Positions 29,756 through 38,942 of a stretch of DNA of 64,000 nt are shown here, in pieces. Position 1 is the stretch's first letter. The number at the start of each line of letters is the position of its first letter. This DNA comes from an uncultured Pelagibacteraceae bacterium. GTDB lineage: Bacteria; Pseudomonadota; Alphaproteobacteria; Pelagibacterales; Pelagibacteraceae. A program made the position numbers and the translations under genes. The stretch is taken from the NCBI GenBank assembly GCA_902596915.1, contig CACJVQ010000001.1, positions 1 through 64,000 on the forward strand, in the 5' to 3' direction. Below the pieces are notes generated by a model. It was given only the letters and a program-made list of their open reading frames with translations, searched no databases and was not told the origin of the DNA.

Positions 29756-30940
29756 ATGAAAAGACAAAAGAAGATTGTACTCGCCTATTCAGGTGGTTTG
29801 GATACGTCTATCATTCTCAAATGGCTTCAAGAAAATTATGATGCTGAAGTAATTGCCTATACTGCTGATGTAGGGCAGGAAATGAATAGAAAAAAAATTA
29901 TAAAAAATGCAAAAAAACTAGGTGTTAAAAAAATTATTATCCAAGATCTAAAAAATATTTTTGTTAAAGATTATGTTTATCCCATGATAAGAGGTCATGC
30001 TCTTTATGAAGGTGTTTATTTATTAGGAACATCTATTGCAAGACCATTGATTGCAAAGGATCAAATAAGAGTTGCAAAGAAGTTTAAAGCTTATGCTGTC
30101 TCACATGGTTCTACAGGAAAAGGAAATGATCAAGTGAGATTTGAACTTGGATATCATTACTTTGGTCCTAAAATTAAAATAATTGCGCCATGGAGAATTT
30201 GGAAATTAAAATCAAGAACAGATCTAATTAATTATGCAAAAAAACATGGAATACCTATTCCTAAAGATAAAAAAGGAGCACCGCCATTTTCTGTAGATGA
30301 TAATTTATTTCATACATCAACAGAAGGTAAAGTTTTGGAAAACCCTAAAAATTCAGCACCAGAATTTATTTTTCAAAGAACAAATTCTCCTGAAAAAGCT
30401 CCAAATAAACCAAGCTTTATTACTATTAATTATAAAAATGGTGACCCTGTTGGTTTAAATGGAAGAAAATTATCTCCAGCAAAAGTCTTAGATAAACTTA
30501 ATCAGTTAGCTGGCAAAAATGGAATAGGGAGAGTGGACTTAGTTGAAAACAGATTTATTGGAATAAAATCTAGAGGTGTTTATGAAACTCCTGGAGGAAC
30601 ACTGTTACTTATTGCTCACAGAGCAATTGAATCTGTTACTCTAGATAAAAATACAATGCATAAAAAAGATGAAATTATGCCTAGATATGCAGAGCTTGTT
30701 TACAATGGCTATTGGTATTCAAAGGAAAGATTTAAACTACAAAAAATCGTTGATTTAAAGAGAAATAAAGTAAATGGATCAGTGAAACTAAAACTTTATA
30801 AAGGTAATATTACAATTCAATCAAGACAAACTTCTAGTAATGCTTACTCAATGAAAAAAGTGTCTTTCGAAGAAAATAAAACTTTTAATAAATCAAATGT
30901 AGAAAGATTTATTAACTTTCATAAAAGAAAATTAAGATAA
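29756..30940 (+). CDS. argG: Argininosuccinate synthase
   Basis: VLAYSGGLDTSIILKWL, GSTGKGNDQVRFE. Confidence 0.96.
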   Translation: MKRQKKIVLAYSGGLDTSIILKWLQENYDAEVIAYTADVGQEMNRKKIIKNAKKLGVKKIIIQDLKNIFVKDYVYPMIRGHALYEGVYLLGTSIARPLIAKDQIRVAKKFKAYAVSHGSTGKGNDQVRFELGYHYFGPKIKIIAPWRIWKLKSRTDLINYAKKHGIPIPKDKKGAPPFSVDDNLFHTSTEGKVLENPKNSAPEFIFQRTNSPEKAPNKPSFITINYKNGDPVGLNGRKLSPAKVLDKLNQLAGKNGIGRVDLVENRFIGIKSRGVYETPGGTLLLIAHRAIESVTLDKNTMHKKDEIMPRYAELVYNGYWYSKERFKLQKIVDLKRNKVNGSVKLKLYKGNITIQSRQTSSNAYSMKKVSFEENKTFNKSNVERFINFHKRKLR

Positions 30941-30947
30941 TAAAAAA

Positions 30948-32090
30948 ATGGAATTTAAAGCGACAAGAGCTTCGGCTATTGAGCACTTAGATTATTTTAT
31001 TAAAAATAATCTTGAAGAATATTCAAAATTAAGAAATTTTGATTTTGGTACTGACAAAAGATCTAACACATCTTGCCTATCACCATACATAACACATGGG
31101 GTGATTAGTGAAAAAGAAGTGATTAGTAAGTCACTGAAAAGATTTTCCTTTTCAAAAAATGAAAAATTTATTCAGGAGGTTTTATGGCGAACATACTGGA
31201 AAGGTTGGTTGGAACTTAGATCTGGAGTTTGGGATGATTATTTATTAGATTTAAAAAGAATAAAAGAAAAATTTAAAGATAATAAAAATTATTTATATGC
31301 CATTGCAGGTAACACTGAAATTGAATGCTTTAATGAATGGGTAAATGAACTTAAGACTTTTAATTATTTGCATAATCATACCAGAATGTGGTTTGCAAGC
31401 ATTTGGATATTTACACTAGACTTACCTTGGCAACTTGGTGCCGAATTTTTTATGCAACACTTATACGATGGTGATACTGCATCTAACACTTTAGGTTGGC
31501 GTTGGGTTGCAGGTATTCAAACTCAAGGGAAACATTATCTTGCAAGTGAATGGAATATTAAAAAATTTACAAATAATAGATTTAAAAATATAGAACTTAA
31601 CGAAAATGCACTCCCAATAATAAGTGATAAAAATTATACTATTCTTCATAAAACTTTTGAAAATCCGATAAATATTGAAGAGAAAAACTTACTAGTTTTT
31701 GAAAATAACTTAGCATTTGAAATCACTGACTTTGCAATTCAAAAATTCAAAAAAATTCTTCTTATTGATAATAAAAATGAAAATAGAAATATTAAACTTA
31801 GTGAAAATGTAATGAATTTTAAGGCTAGTTTAATTGAGGAACAAAAGAAAAGGTTAGAGGAAAAATCAATTAATTGTGAGATTATTGATATAAACGAAAT
31901 TAAAAACTTGGACAGTTGTTACTGCCTTTATCCAGCTGTTGGAGAAAATTTAGATTACATAAATCAAAACTCGCTCAAAAATATTGAGTTTCTTTTTAGA
32001 AAATTAGATCAAAATTCATGGAAGTTTTGTAACAAAGGTTTTTTTAACTTTAAAAAATATATTCCTAAAATAGTTGAAAACCTTGAATAA
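30948..32090 (+). CDS. Photolyase/cryptochrome-like FAD-binding protein without an N-terminal antenna domain
   Basis: SCLSPYITHGVISEKEV, FIQEVLWRTYWKGWLE, HNHTRMWFASIWIF, LYDGDTASNTLGWRWVAGIQTQGKHY. Confidence 0.82.
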   Translation: MEFKATRASAIEHLDYFIKNNLEEYSKLRNFDFGTDKRSNTSCLSPYITHGVISEKEVISKSLKRFSFSKNEKFIQEVLWRTYWKGWLELRSGVWDDYLLDLKRIKEKFKDNKNYLYAIAGNTEIECFNEWVNELKTFNYLHNHTRMWFASIWIFTLDLPWQLGAEFFMQHLYDGDTASNTLGWRWVAGIQTQGKHYLASEWNIKKFTNNRFKNIELNENALPIISDKNYTILHKTFENPINIEEKNLLVFENNLAFEITDFAIQKFKKILLIDNKNENRNIKLSENVMNFKASLIEEQKKRLEEKSINCEIIDINEIKNLDSCYCLYPAVGENLDYINQNSLKNIEFLFRKLDQNSWKFCNKGFFNFKKYIPKIVENLE

Positions 32091-32131
32091 ATTATAATTG
32101 AAATTTTTTTAATTTATGAGATAAAAATAAT

Positions 32132-32368
32132 ATGCAGAACCCACAAATATTAGAATTAATTGAAAATTTAAAGGGAAGAAGAAACTACGAAGAAAAAAAA
32201 GCTTCTAAGCTAGGCTTTAACTCTCTTTATGCATATTTTGAAAACAAACTTTTGCAAGAAAAAACTGCTTTAGAAGAAAATGCAAGAGAGCTAGAAATAG
32301 CAAAAGCTGAAGAAAAATTATTAAAAGAAGAAAAAAGTAAGCCAAAGAAAACTTGCGGCTGTTGTTAA
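32132..32368 (+). CDS. Small coiled-coil protein with C-terminal CGCC tail
   Basis: 78-aa ORF, helical Glu/Lys-rich body, KPKKTCGCC end. Confidence 0.65.
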   Translation: MQNPQILELIENLKGRRNYEEKKASKLGFNSLYAYFENKLLQEKTALEENARELEIAKAEEKLLKEEKSKPKKTCGCC

Positions 32369-33423
32369 ATTCCTAAATTTTTTAAAGACTGAAATTCACC
32401 GATTTTAAAAATAATTGCATCTTCTTTTTTAAAACCATATTTTTCTGCATTATCTTTAAATCTAACTGGTGGCTCCATTATTGGCTCCAAAGATAAAACA
32501 AAAGTACCCCAGTGCATCCCTAAAACCTTTTTACTTTTAAGGTCTCTTGCAATACTTAAAGCCTCTTCAGGGTTAGTATGATATGAGGATTTATCTTTAT
32601 TAGGTGATAATGGATAAAAATTATATGCCCCAATGTTAATAAGTGTTAAATCAATAGGTCCATATTTTTCACCTAACTCTTTATAAATATTTCCAACTCC
32701 AGTGTCACAAGCAAAGAGTATCTTTTTATCCTTGTACTCAATTAAAAAGTTTCCCCATAAAGTTTTATTTGTATCTGTTAAGCTTCTTTTTGACCAGTGA
32801 ACTGCTGGTAACAATGTTACTTTAAGGTCTTGATTAACTTTAATTTCATCATACCAATCCATTTCCTTCACATCTTTGTAGCTATTTCGCATGAAATACT
32901 TTCCAAGCTTTAGAGGAAGTAAAACTTTTGCATCCTTAAAAGGAAATCTTCTAATTGTAGTCATATCTTGATGATCGTAATGATTATGAGTTAGAAGAAA
33001 TAAATCTGTCTTGGGAATTTCATTTAAATCTAGGGCTGTTTTAACATATCTTTTTGGACCAAAAATTAGTGGGCCTGCATTTTTTGAAAAAACAGGATCA
33101 GTTATAATTGTTGTATTTCCAAGCTTTATTAAGAAAGTTGCATGTCCAATCCAACCGACATAATCATCATTTTTTAAATTTTCTAAATTTGAAAGAACTC
33201 TTTGTTTATCAATTACATGTTCCTTGGGAACAGACATATTAAGTTTTTTCTTTTCTTTGTTGAATACTTTAAAGGACCATTTGAAATTAGAATTTCTCTC
33301 AGGCGAGCCCTCTGGGTTTCTAAAACTACCGTCTGGTAAGTGATGATAAGGTATTTTTTCCATAGCTAATAATAAAGAATTATAGATAAAAAAAATAAGA
33401 ATTAAAATTGCTAACTTTGGCAA
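32365..33423 (-). CDS. MBL-fold metallohydrolase (NAPE-PLD/UlaG-like)
   Basis: WIGHATFLIKLGNTTIITDPVF, LTHNHYDHQD, ACDTGVGN, GMHWGTF. Confidence 0.9.
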   Translation of the reverse strand: MPKLAILILIFFIYNSLLLAMEKIPYHHLPDGSFRNPEGSPERNSNFKWSFKVFNKEKKKLNMSVPKEHVIDKQRVLSNLENLKNDDYVGWIGHATFLIKLGNTTIITDPVFSKNAGPLIFGPKRYVKTALDLNEIPKTDLFLLTHNHYDHQDMTTIRRFPFKDAKVLLPLKLGKYFMRNSYKDVKEMDWYDEIKVNQDLKVTLLPAVHWSKRSLTDTNKTLWGNFLIEYKDKKILFACDTGVGNIYKELGEKYGPIDLTLINIGAYNFYPLSPNKDKSSYHTNPEEALSIARDLKSKKVLGMHWGTFVLSLEPIMEPPVRFKDNAEKYGFKKEDAIIFKIGEFQSLKNLGI

Positions 33424-33429
33424 TTATCT

Positions 33430-34278
33430 TTAATTAATTAACGATCTTTTGAAACACTCAATTGTATTTTTTAAAAGACATGCAATTGTCATAGGTCCAA
33501 CACCACCTGGAACTGGAGTTAAAGCTTTTGCAACTTTTGAAACCTCTTCAAAATGAACATCACCTACCAAACCATTTTTTGTTTTGTTTATTCCAACATC
33601 AATAACTATTGCATCTTTTTTTACCCAATTACCTTTTATAAGTTCAGGAATTCCAACTGCAGCAACAATAACATCTGCTTCTAAACATTCATGCTGAAGA
33701 TCTTTTGTTTTAGAGTGTGTAATTGTTACTGTACAATCTTCTTGAAGTAAAAGTTGTGCCATTGCTTTACCATTTAAGTTTGACCGCCCAATCATTACAG
33801 CTTTTTTTCCTGTTAAGTTAGGTTCTATTTTTTTTAATAAATAATAACATCCAAGAGGTGTACAAGGAATTGAACCTTGATATCCAGATGAAAGATTACC
33901 AACATTCATTGGATGTAAACCGTCAACATCCTTATGTGGTGAAATAGTTTCTATTACGTGTTGCTTGTTAATATGTTTTGGGAGCGGCAATTGAACTAAA
34001 ATTCCTGAAACAGTTTCATCTTTATTAAGTTCTTCAATTTTATCTAAGACTGTTTTTTCATCTACGGTATCTGGGTACTTAATAACTTCTGATTTCAAAC
34101 CAACTTGCGTTGCTGATTTTTCTTTATTTCTTACATAAATCTGACTTGGAGCCAAATCTCCGATTAAGATTACTGTGAGACCTGGAACTTTGCTATATTT
34201 TTCTCTAAGGCCATCTACTTCTTTTTTTAATTCTTCTCTAAGTTCAGCTGATTGTTTTTTACCGTCTATTAAAATCAT
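33430..34278 (-). CDS. folD: Bifunctional methylenetetrahydrofolate dehydrogenase/cyclohydrolase
   Basis: MILIDGKKQSAELREE, VQLPLPKH, PCTPLGC, VMIGRSNLNGKAMA, PVPGGVGPMT. Start trimmed from the track. Confidence 0.96.
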   Translation of the reverse strand: MILIDGKKQSAELREELKKEVDGLREKYSKVPGLTVILIGDLAPSQIYVRNKEKSATQVGLKSEVIKYPDTVDEKTVLDKIEELNKDETVSGILVQLPLPKHINKQHVIETISPHKDVDGLHPMNVGNLSSGYQGSIPCTPLGCYYLLKKIEPNLTGKKAVMIGRSNLNGKAMAQLLLQEDCTVTITHSKTKDLQHECLEADVIVAAVGIPELIKGNWVKKDAIVIDVGINKTKNGLVGDVHFEEVSKVAKALTPVPGGVGPMTIACLLKNTIECFKRSLIN

Positions 34279-34283
34279 GATTA

Positions 34284-34574
34284 TTAAAATATAAGTGGTG
34301 CTATGTAGAGTTTCATACACATTTCTACAAACCAGATCAACAAAAGAAGAATGATAGGTGATATATCAAATGCACCTAGACTCGGCAGAAAACCCCTTAT
34401 TTTATTAAGTATTGGATCAGTAAGCTTATAAGTAAACTCTAATATTGAATAAACAAATCTATTTGAAGTATTTAAGACATTAAAAGCTATTAACCAGCTA
34501 ATGACAACGTTAGCGATTACTACATAAGAATATAATTTTAATAATTGTAAAGCTAAGTAAAATATAGCTATCAT
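34284..34574 (-). CDS. YggT family membrane protein
   Basis: FTYKLTDPILNKIRGFLPSLGAFDISPIILLLLIWF. Confidence 0.9.
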   Translation of the reverse strand: MIAIFYLALQLLKLYSYVVIANVVISWLIAFNVLNTSNRFVYSILEFTYKLTDPILNKIRGFLPSLGAFDISPIILLLLIWFVEMCMKLYIAPLIF

Positions 34575-35656
34575 TTCTTCTCTACATATACAGAAGTGCT
34601 TGGGAAAGCAAAAGATGCTTTATTACCCTCAACAATTTCTTTAATTTTAATTGCCAGTCTTTCTTTAACCAACAACATCTCGCTCCAACTATTTGTTTTT
34701 GTATAACATCTTACATACATATCTATTGAGCTATCAGCAAATTTATCAACTCTTACGGAAACACCTACGTTGGTATCATAATCTTCTGAACTATTTATAA
34801 AATCCTCTATCTCATTTCGTATGGTTTTTAATTGTTCAACTGTTGAATCATACTGAAGTGTTATGGTCCAACTAATTCTCCAATTTGTGATTTGACTTTT
34901 ATTAATGACAGCATTCTCTGCAAACTGGAAATTTGGAATGATTGCCAAAGACTTATCAAATTTTCTTATAACAGTTGATCTAAAACCTATTTTTTCAACT
35001 ACACCCTCGATTATTCCTTCAACTTCAATCCAATCACCCATTTTAAATCTTTTTTCAACAAGTACTAAAATTCCTGATATTAAATTTTTGAATAGATCCT
35101 GTGCTCCTAAAGCAACTGCAACACCAAATAAACCAAGTCCTGCAATAATTGGACCAATTTTAATTCCCCATAATTCTAAAACAGCTGCAGCTCCTAAAAT
35201 TAATATTAAAATTTTTAATGATTTGATAATCCAACCAATTAGCTCTCTAGTTAAAATCTTGTCAAATCCACTTAATATGTAGGAAATTGGTTCAATAATT
35301 TGATGAATAATCCAAAAAAGTAAAATTGTAATCAACGTTCTATTTACATTGTCTAAAAATAACCTCGTATCTTCTGCAAAAGACATATAGTAACTTGCAA
35401 AAAATACTCCAAGAACAATTGGAAGAAATCTGGCTGGACCCTCCATTGCCCTAACGAAAGTATCATCAAGTTTATTTGTCGTTCTTTTAGTAATTAATTC
35501 TAATTTTTTAATGATTAACTTGCTAATTAATCCTCTAAAAACTAGGAATATAAAGAATATTCCAAGACCAATTAAGATCTCAACAAAGTTTACGCCTAAA
35601 ATTCCCTTTTGCCATACAGACAAAAAAAGTCCTGAAAAATTCTCAAAAACGCCCAT
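34571..35656 (-). CDS. Mechanosensitive ion channel family protein (MscS)
   Basis: GLGLFGVAVALGAQDLFKNLISGILVLVEKRFKMGDWIEVEG. Confidence 0.93.
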   Translation of the reverse strand: MGVFENFSGLFLSVWQKGILGVNFVEILIGLGIFFIFLVFRGLISKLIIKKLELITKRTTNKLDDTFVRAMEGPARFLPIVLGVFFASYYMSFAEDTRLFLDNVNRTLITILLFWIIHQIIEPISYILSGFDKILTRELIGWIIKSLKILILILGAAAVLELWGIKIGPIIAGLGLFGVAVALGAQDLFKNLISGILVLVEKRFKMGDWIEVEGIIEGVVEKIGFRSTVIRKFDKSLAIIPNFQFAENAVINKSQITNWRISWTITLQYDSTVEQLKTIRNEIEDFINSSEDYDTNVGVSVRVDKFADSSIDMYVRCYTKTNSWSEMLLVKERLAIKIKEIVEGNKASFAFPSTSVYVEKK

Positions 35657-35658
35657 GG

Positions 35659-36357
35659 CTAAATTTTATATAGTAAAAACTCCTCTTCACCAGAGTTAAA
35701 TAGAAAAATTTTTTTCCATTTGATCTCATTTAAAATTGCTGATGCTTTTTCACCCATACACATCAAATTGGTATCCATCCAACTGTCTAAAAGATCATAT
35801 TTTTTAAGTAAATTGAATAAGCTCTTAGCGCTATTTTCTGAGTAGACATAAATTATATCAGGGATTGAGGCTTTTAATTGTGCTCTAAATTCCTCTTTCA
35901 TTTCTTGAGTTGATGAAACCGTATAATTGATTAATCTCTTTAAAGAATAACCTTCAGAAATTAGATCTTTATCTAACCTACTAGAAACTATTTCACCACT
36001 TACGTAAAGAAGTGATCCATCCTTTGGGTTAAAGTTTTGTAATATTAATTCTTTTAAATTATTTACGTTTCCTTCTGCAGAGATAATATTTTGAAAACCT
36101 TTTAGCTTTGCAACTTTTTCTGTTGCAGAGCCAACACAATAACATTCAATTTTTTTATTAACTCTATTTAAATCTAAATTCTTAATCGCATTTGAACTTG
36201 TAAATATTATTCCCTTAAATTGGGTATAGTCAGGTTCATCGTATTTAATTGGTTCAACTTTTATCACGGGTAAATGAGAAACTTTATGTCCCAAAGAACT
36301 AAATTTTAATATTAATTCTTTACAATCCTCTAATGGTCTTGTTAATAAAATATGCAT
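35659..36357 (-). CDS. hemD: Uroporphyrinogen-III synthase
   Basis: LTRPLEDCKEL, FTSSNAIKNL; directly downstream of hemC. Confidence 0.85.
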   Translation of the reverse strand: MHILLTRPLEDCKELILKFSSLGHKVSHLPVIKVEPIKYDEPDYTQFKGIIFTSSNAIKNLDLNRVNKKIECYCVGSATEKVAKLKGFQNIISAEGNVNNLKELILQNFNPKDGSLLYVSGEIVSSRLDKDLISEGYSLKRLINYTVSSTQEMKEEFRAQLKASIPDIIYVYSENSAKSLFNLLKKYDLLDSWMDTNLMCMGEKASAILNEIKWKKIFLFNSGEEEFLLYKI

Positions 36358-36358
36358 T

Positions 36359-37270
36359 TTACCTTTTATAAGATCCTTTTGACTCTGATTTTAATTTTTC
36401 TCCAATTTTAATACTTAAATCTTTAACCATTTTTTTATTTTCACTTTCTTCAACAAAAAATCTTTGTTTGCCATCTACTGAAAAAAGTTCAGCTTTTATG
36501 TTTATAAGTTCTTTATCAATCTTTGCATACACACCAACTGCTGTATCACAGTCACCCTCAAGTATTTTTAAGATTTTTCTTTCAGCATTTGCAATTATTC
36601 TCGACTGATCATCATTAATTTTTTCTAAGATATCTATTATTTCTTGATCGTTTTCTCTACATTGTATGGCAATAATACCTTGCCCAGCGCATGGTATTAG
36701 TTCTTCAGTATTAAATTCATGTGTAATTTTATTCATCAAACCTAAAGCTTCAATACCGGCTTTGGAAAGTAAAATTGCATCGTAATCTCCATTCTCTAAT
36801 TTCTTTATCCTAGTATCCACATTTCCTCTTATTAATTTATAATTCAAATCTGATCTAATACTTTTTAATTGATATTCCCTTCTGTAAGAAGAAGTACCAA
36901 TTATTGAATTAGGCTTAAGGTCTTTGAAATTTATATTATCGTTGCTAATAAAAATTTCATTGGGTGAATTTCTTTTTAAATAAAAATTTGTTATCAAACC
37001 CTCTGTTTCAATCGATGGCATGTCTTTTAAAGCATGAACAGCTATATCAATATTATTATTAATTAATTCTATTTCAATTTTTTTTGAAAATAATCCTTTT
37101 CCTCCAATGTTTGACAGCCTATCCTTTTGGTTTTCATCTCCACTTGTGACTATTTTTTTTGTTTCTATGTGGGTCGATGAAACTTTTTTAAGATTGTTTA
37201 TCACTTTTTCGGTATAAATTTGAGCTAACTGACTCCCTCGAGTGCCAACAATAAATTTATCTCTTTTCAT
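36359..37270 (-). CDS. hemC: Hydroxymethylbilane synthase
   Basis: GTRGSQLAQIYTEKV, HALKDMPSIE, GDCDTAVGVYA dipyrromethane Cys. Confidence 0.95.
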   Translation of the reverse strand: MKRDKFIVGTRGSQLAQIYTEKVINNLKKVSSTHIETKKIVTSGDENQKDRLSNIGGKGLFSKKIEIELINNNIDIAVHALKDMPSIETEGLITNFYLKRNSPNEIFISNDNINFKDLKPNSIIGTSSYRREYQLKSIRSDLNYKLIRGNVDTRIKKLENGDYDAILLSKAGIEALGLMNKITHEFNTEELIPCAGQGIIAIQCRENDQEIIDILEKINDDQSRIIANAERKILKILEGDCDTAVGVYAKIDKELINIKAELFSVDGKQRFFVEESENKKMVKDLSIKIGEKLKSESKGSYKR

Positions 37271-37324
37271 AATTCTTATTTTTATTACATTCTTATAGTT
37301 TAATTGTATTAATTATAAATATTT

Positions 37325-38398
37325 ATGAATGAAAAAAAAATAATTCTCGGAATTGAGACAAGTTGCGATGAAACTGCAGTATCAATCATAGAAGAAGATA
37401 AAAATGGTAAGGTAAAAATATTATCAAACGTAGTTTCAAGTCAATTTGATATTCACAAAGAATTTGGGGGTGTAGTTCCTGAGCTTGCAGCACGATCTCA
37501 TGTTGAAAAAATTGATTTAATTGCAAAAAAAGCAATTAATGAAAGTGGTGTGAATTTAAATGATGTTTCTGCAATTGCTTCAACATCTGGACCGGGCTTA
37601 ATTGTTTGCCTTACTGTTGGTTTAAATTTTGGTAAAGCATTATCTGCAAGCTTAAATATACCTTTTATTGGTGTAAACCATCTTGAAGGGCATGCCTTAA
37701 GTCCAAAACTTAGTACAACCTTAGATTTCCCATATTTATTATTATTAATTTCAGGAGGACATACACAATATCTTAGTGTGAATGGACTTGGAAAATATAA
37801 AAGATTAGGAACAACAATTGATGATGCTTTAGGAGAAGCATTTGACAAAACTGCAAAACTCTTAGGTATAGAATTTCCAGGAGGACCAAAGTTAGAAGGT
37901 TTTGCAAAGCAGGGGGATGCAAATAAATTTAAACTTCCTAAGCCAATTATAAATAAAGGGGGATGTAATTTATCATTTGCAGGTCTTAAAACTGCGATTT
38001 TAAGGATATCAAGCACTATAAAATCTAAACAAGAAAAGTATGATCTTGCAGCATCTTTTCAAAAAACAATTGAAGAAATTTTAGAAGTAAAAACACAAAT
38101 TGCGTTTGATGAGTTTAAAAGGACCAACAAAAAGAAAAATAAAACTTTTGTAATCGCTGGAGGTGTTGCTGCCAACAAGGGTATTAGAAAAAAATTAATA
38201 AAAGTATGTAAGAGGAATGATTTTAAACCAATTTTCCCTGAGCCAAAATTATGTGGGGATAATGCAGCTATGATTGCACTAGTTGGTCTTGAAAAGTATA
38301 AAATCAAAAAATTTGATAATTTAGATCTTCCTGCAAGTCCAAGACTACCACTTGACAAAAAAGCAAATTTTTTAAAAGGAGCGGGAGTTAGATTATAA
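37325..38398 (+). CDS. tsaD: tRNA threonylcarbamoyladenosine biosynthesis protein TsaD
   Basis: LGIETSCDETAVSI, GVNHLEGHALSP, SGGHTQY, GGVAANKGIR. Confidence 0.96.
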   Translation: MNEKKIILGIETSCDETAVSIIEEDKNGKVKILSNVVSSQFDIHKEFGGVVPELAARSHVEKIDLIAKKAINESGVNLNDVSAIASTSGPGLIVCLTVGLNFGKALSASLNIPFIGVNHLEGHALSPKLSTTLDFPYLLLLISGGHTQYLSVNGLGKYKRLGTTIDDALGEAFDKTAKLLGIEFPGGPKLEGFAKQGDANKFKLPKPIINKGGCNLSFAGLKTAILRISSTIKSKQEKYDLAASFQKTIEEILEVKTQIAFDEFKRTNKKKNKTFVIAGGVAANKGIRKKLIKVCKRNDFKPIFPEPKLCGDNAAMIALVGLEKYKIKKFDNLDLPASPRLPLDKKANFLKGAGVRL

Positions 38399-38515
38399 AT
38401 GTCGAAAAGATATAGCGGTAAATCATTTAAGGATGCTAGCGTAATGAAACAAGCTAAACTTTCTTTAAAGGAAAAAAGAAAACTTAAAAAAGAAAAGAAA
38501 AAGAAAAAAAATTAA
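38399..38515 (+). CDS. Unannotated 38-aa Lys-rich small protein
   Basis: Directly read ATG...TAA ORF MSKRYSGKSFKDASVMKQAKLSLKEKRKLKKEKKKKKN exactly filling the gap between tsaD stop and the next ATG; below the ORF track's length cutoff. Confidence 0.55.
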   Translation: MSKRYSGKSFKDASVMKQAKLSLKEKRKLKKEKKKKKN

Positions 38516-38932
38516 ATGCAATATTGGTTAATGAAATCAGAGCCAGATGTATGGTCAATTGATCAACAAATCAAAGCTGGAGAAAAAGGAGTTGACTGGG
38601 ATGGTGTAAGAAATTACCAAGCAGCAAATAACTTAAAAAAAATGCAAAAAGGAGATCTTTGTTTTTTTTATCATTCTAATATTGGAAAAGAGATAGTTGG
38701 TATAGTCGAAGTTATTAAAACGGCATTCATTGATCCAACGGATAAGAAAAAAAGGTTTGTTGCAGTTAAAGTTAGATTTAAAAGTAAACTTCAAAATCCT
38801 GTAACACTTGAAAACATCAAAAAAACTAAGGCTTTAGAGAACTTATCTCTAATTAGGCAAAGTAGACTATCTGTCATGCCAATTGACACTAAAAGCTGGA
38901 AAATAATTTTGAAGATGGGTAAAATTAATTAA
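38516..38932 (+). CDS. EVE domain-containing protein
   Basis: [43 protein letters not shown]. Confidence 0.93.
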   Translation: MQYWLMKSEPDVWSIDQQIKAGEKGVDWDGVRNYQAANNLKKMQKGDLCFFYHSNIGKEIVGIVEVIKTAFIDPTDKKKRFVAVKVRFKSKLQNPVTLENIKKTKALENLSLIRQSRLSVMPIDTKSWKIILKMGKIN

Positions 38933-38942
38933 AAAAAAATTC

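Noticed and set aside
34279-34320. Upstream start for folD (MYETLHSTTYILII)
   Set aside because: Overlaps the YggT gene; the conserved FolD N-terminus begins at MILIDGKK.
37498-38016. 172-aa reverse ORF (and 38059-38358)
   Set aside because: Antisense to tsaD; no independent motifs.
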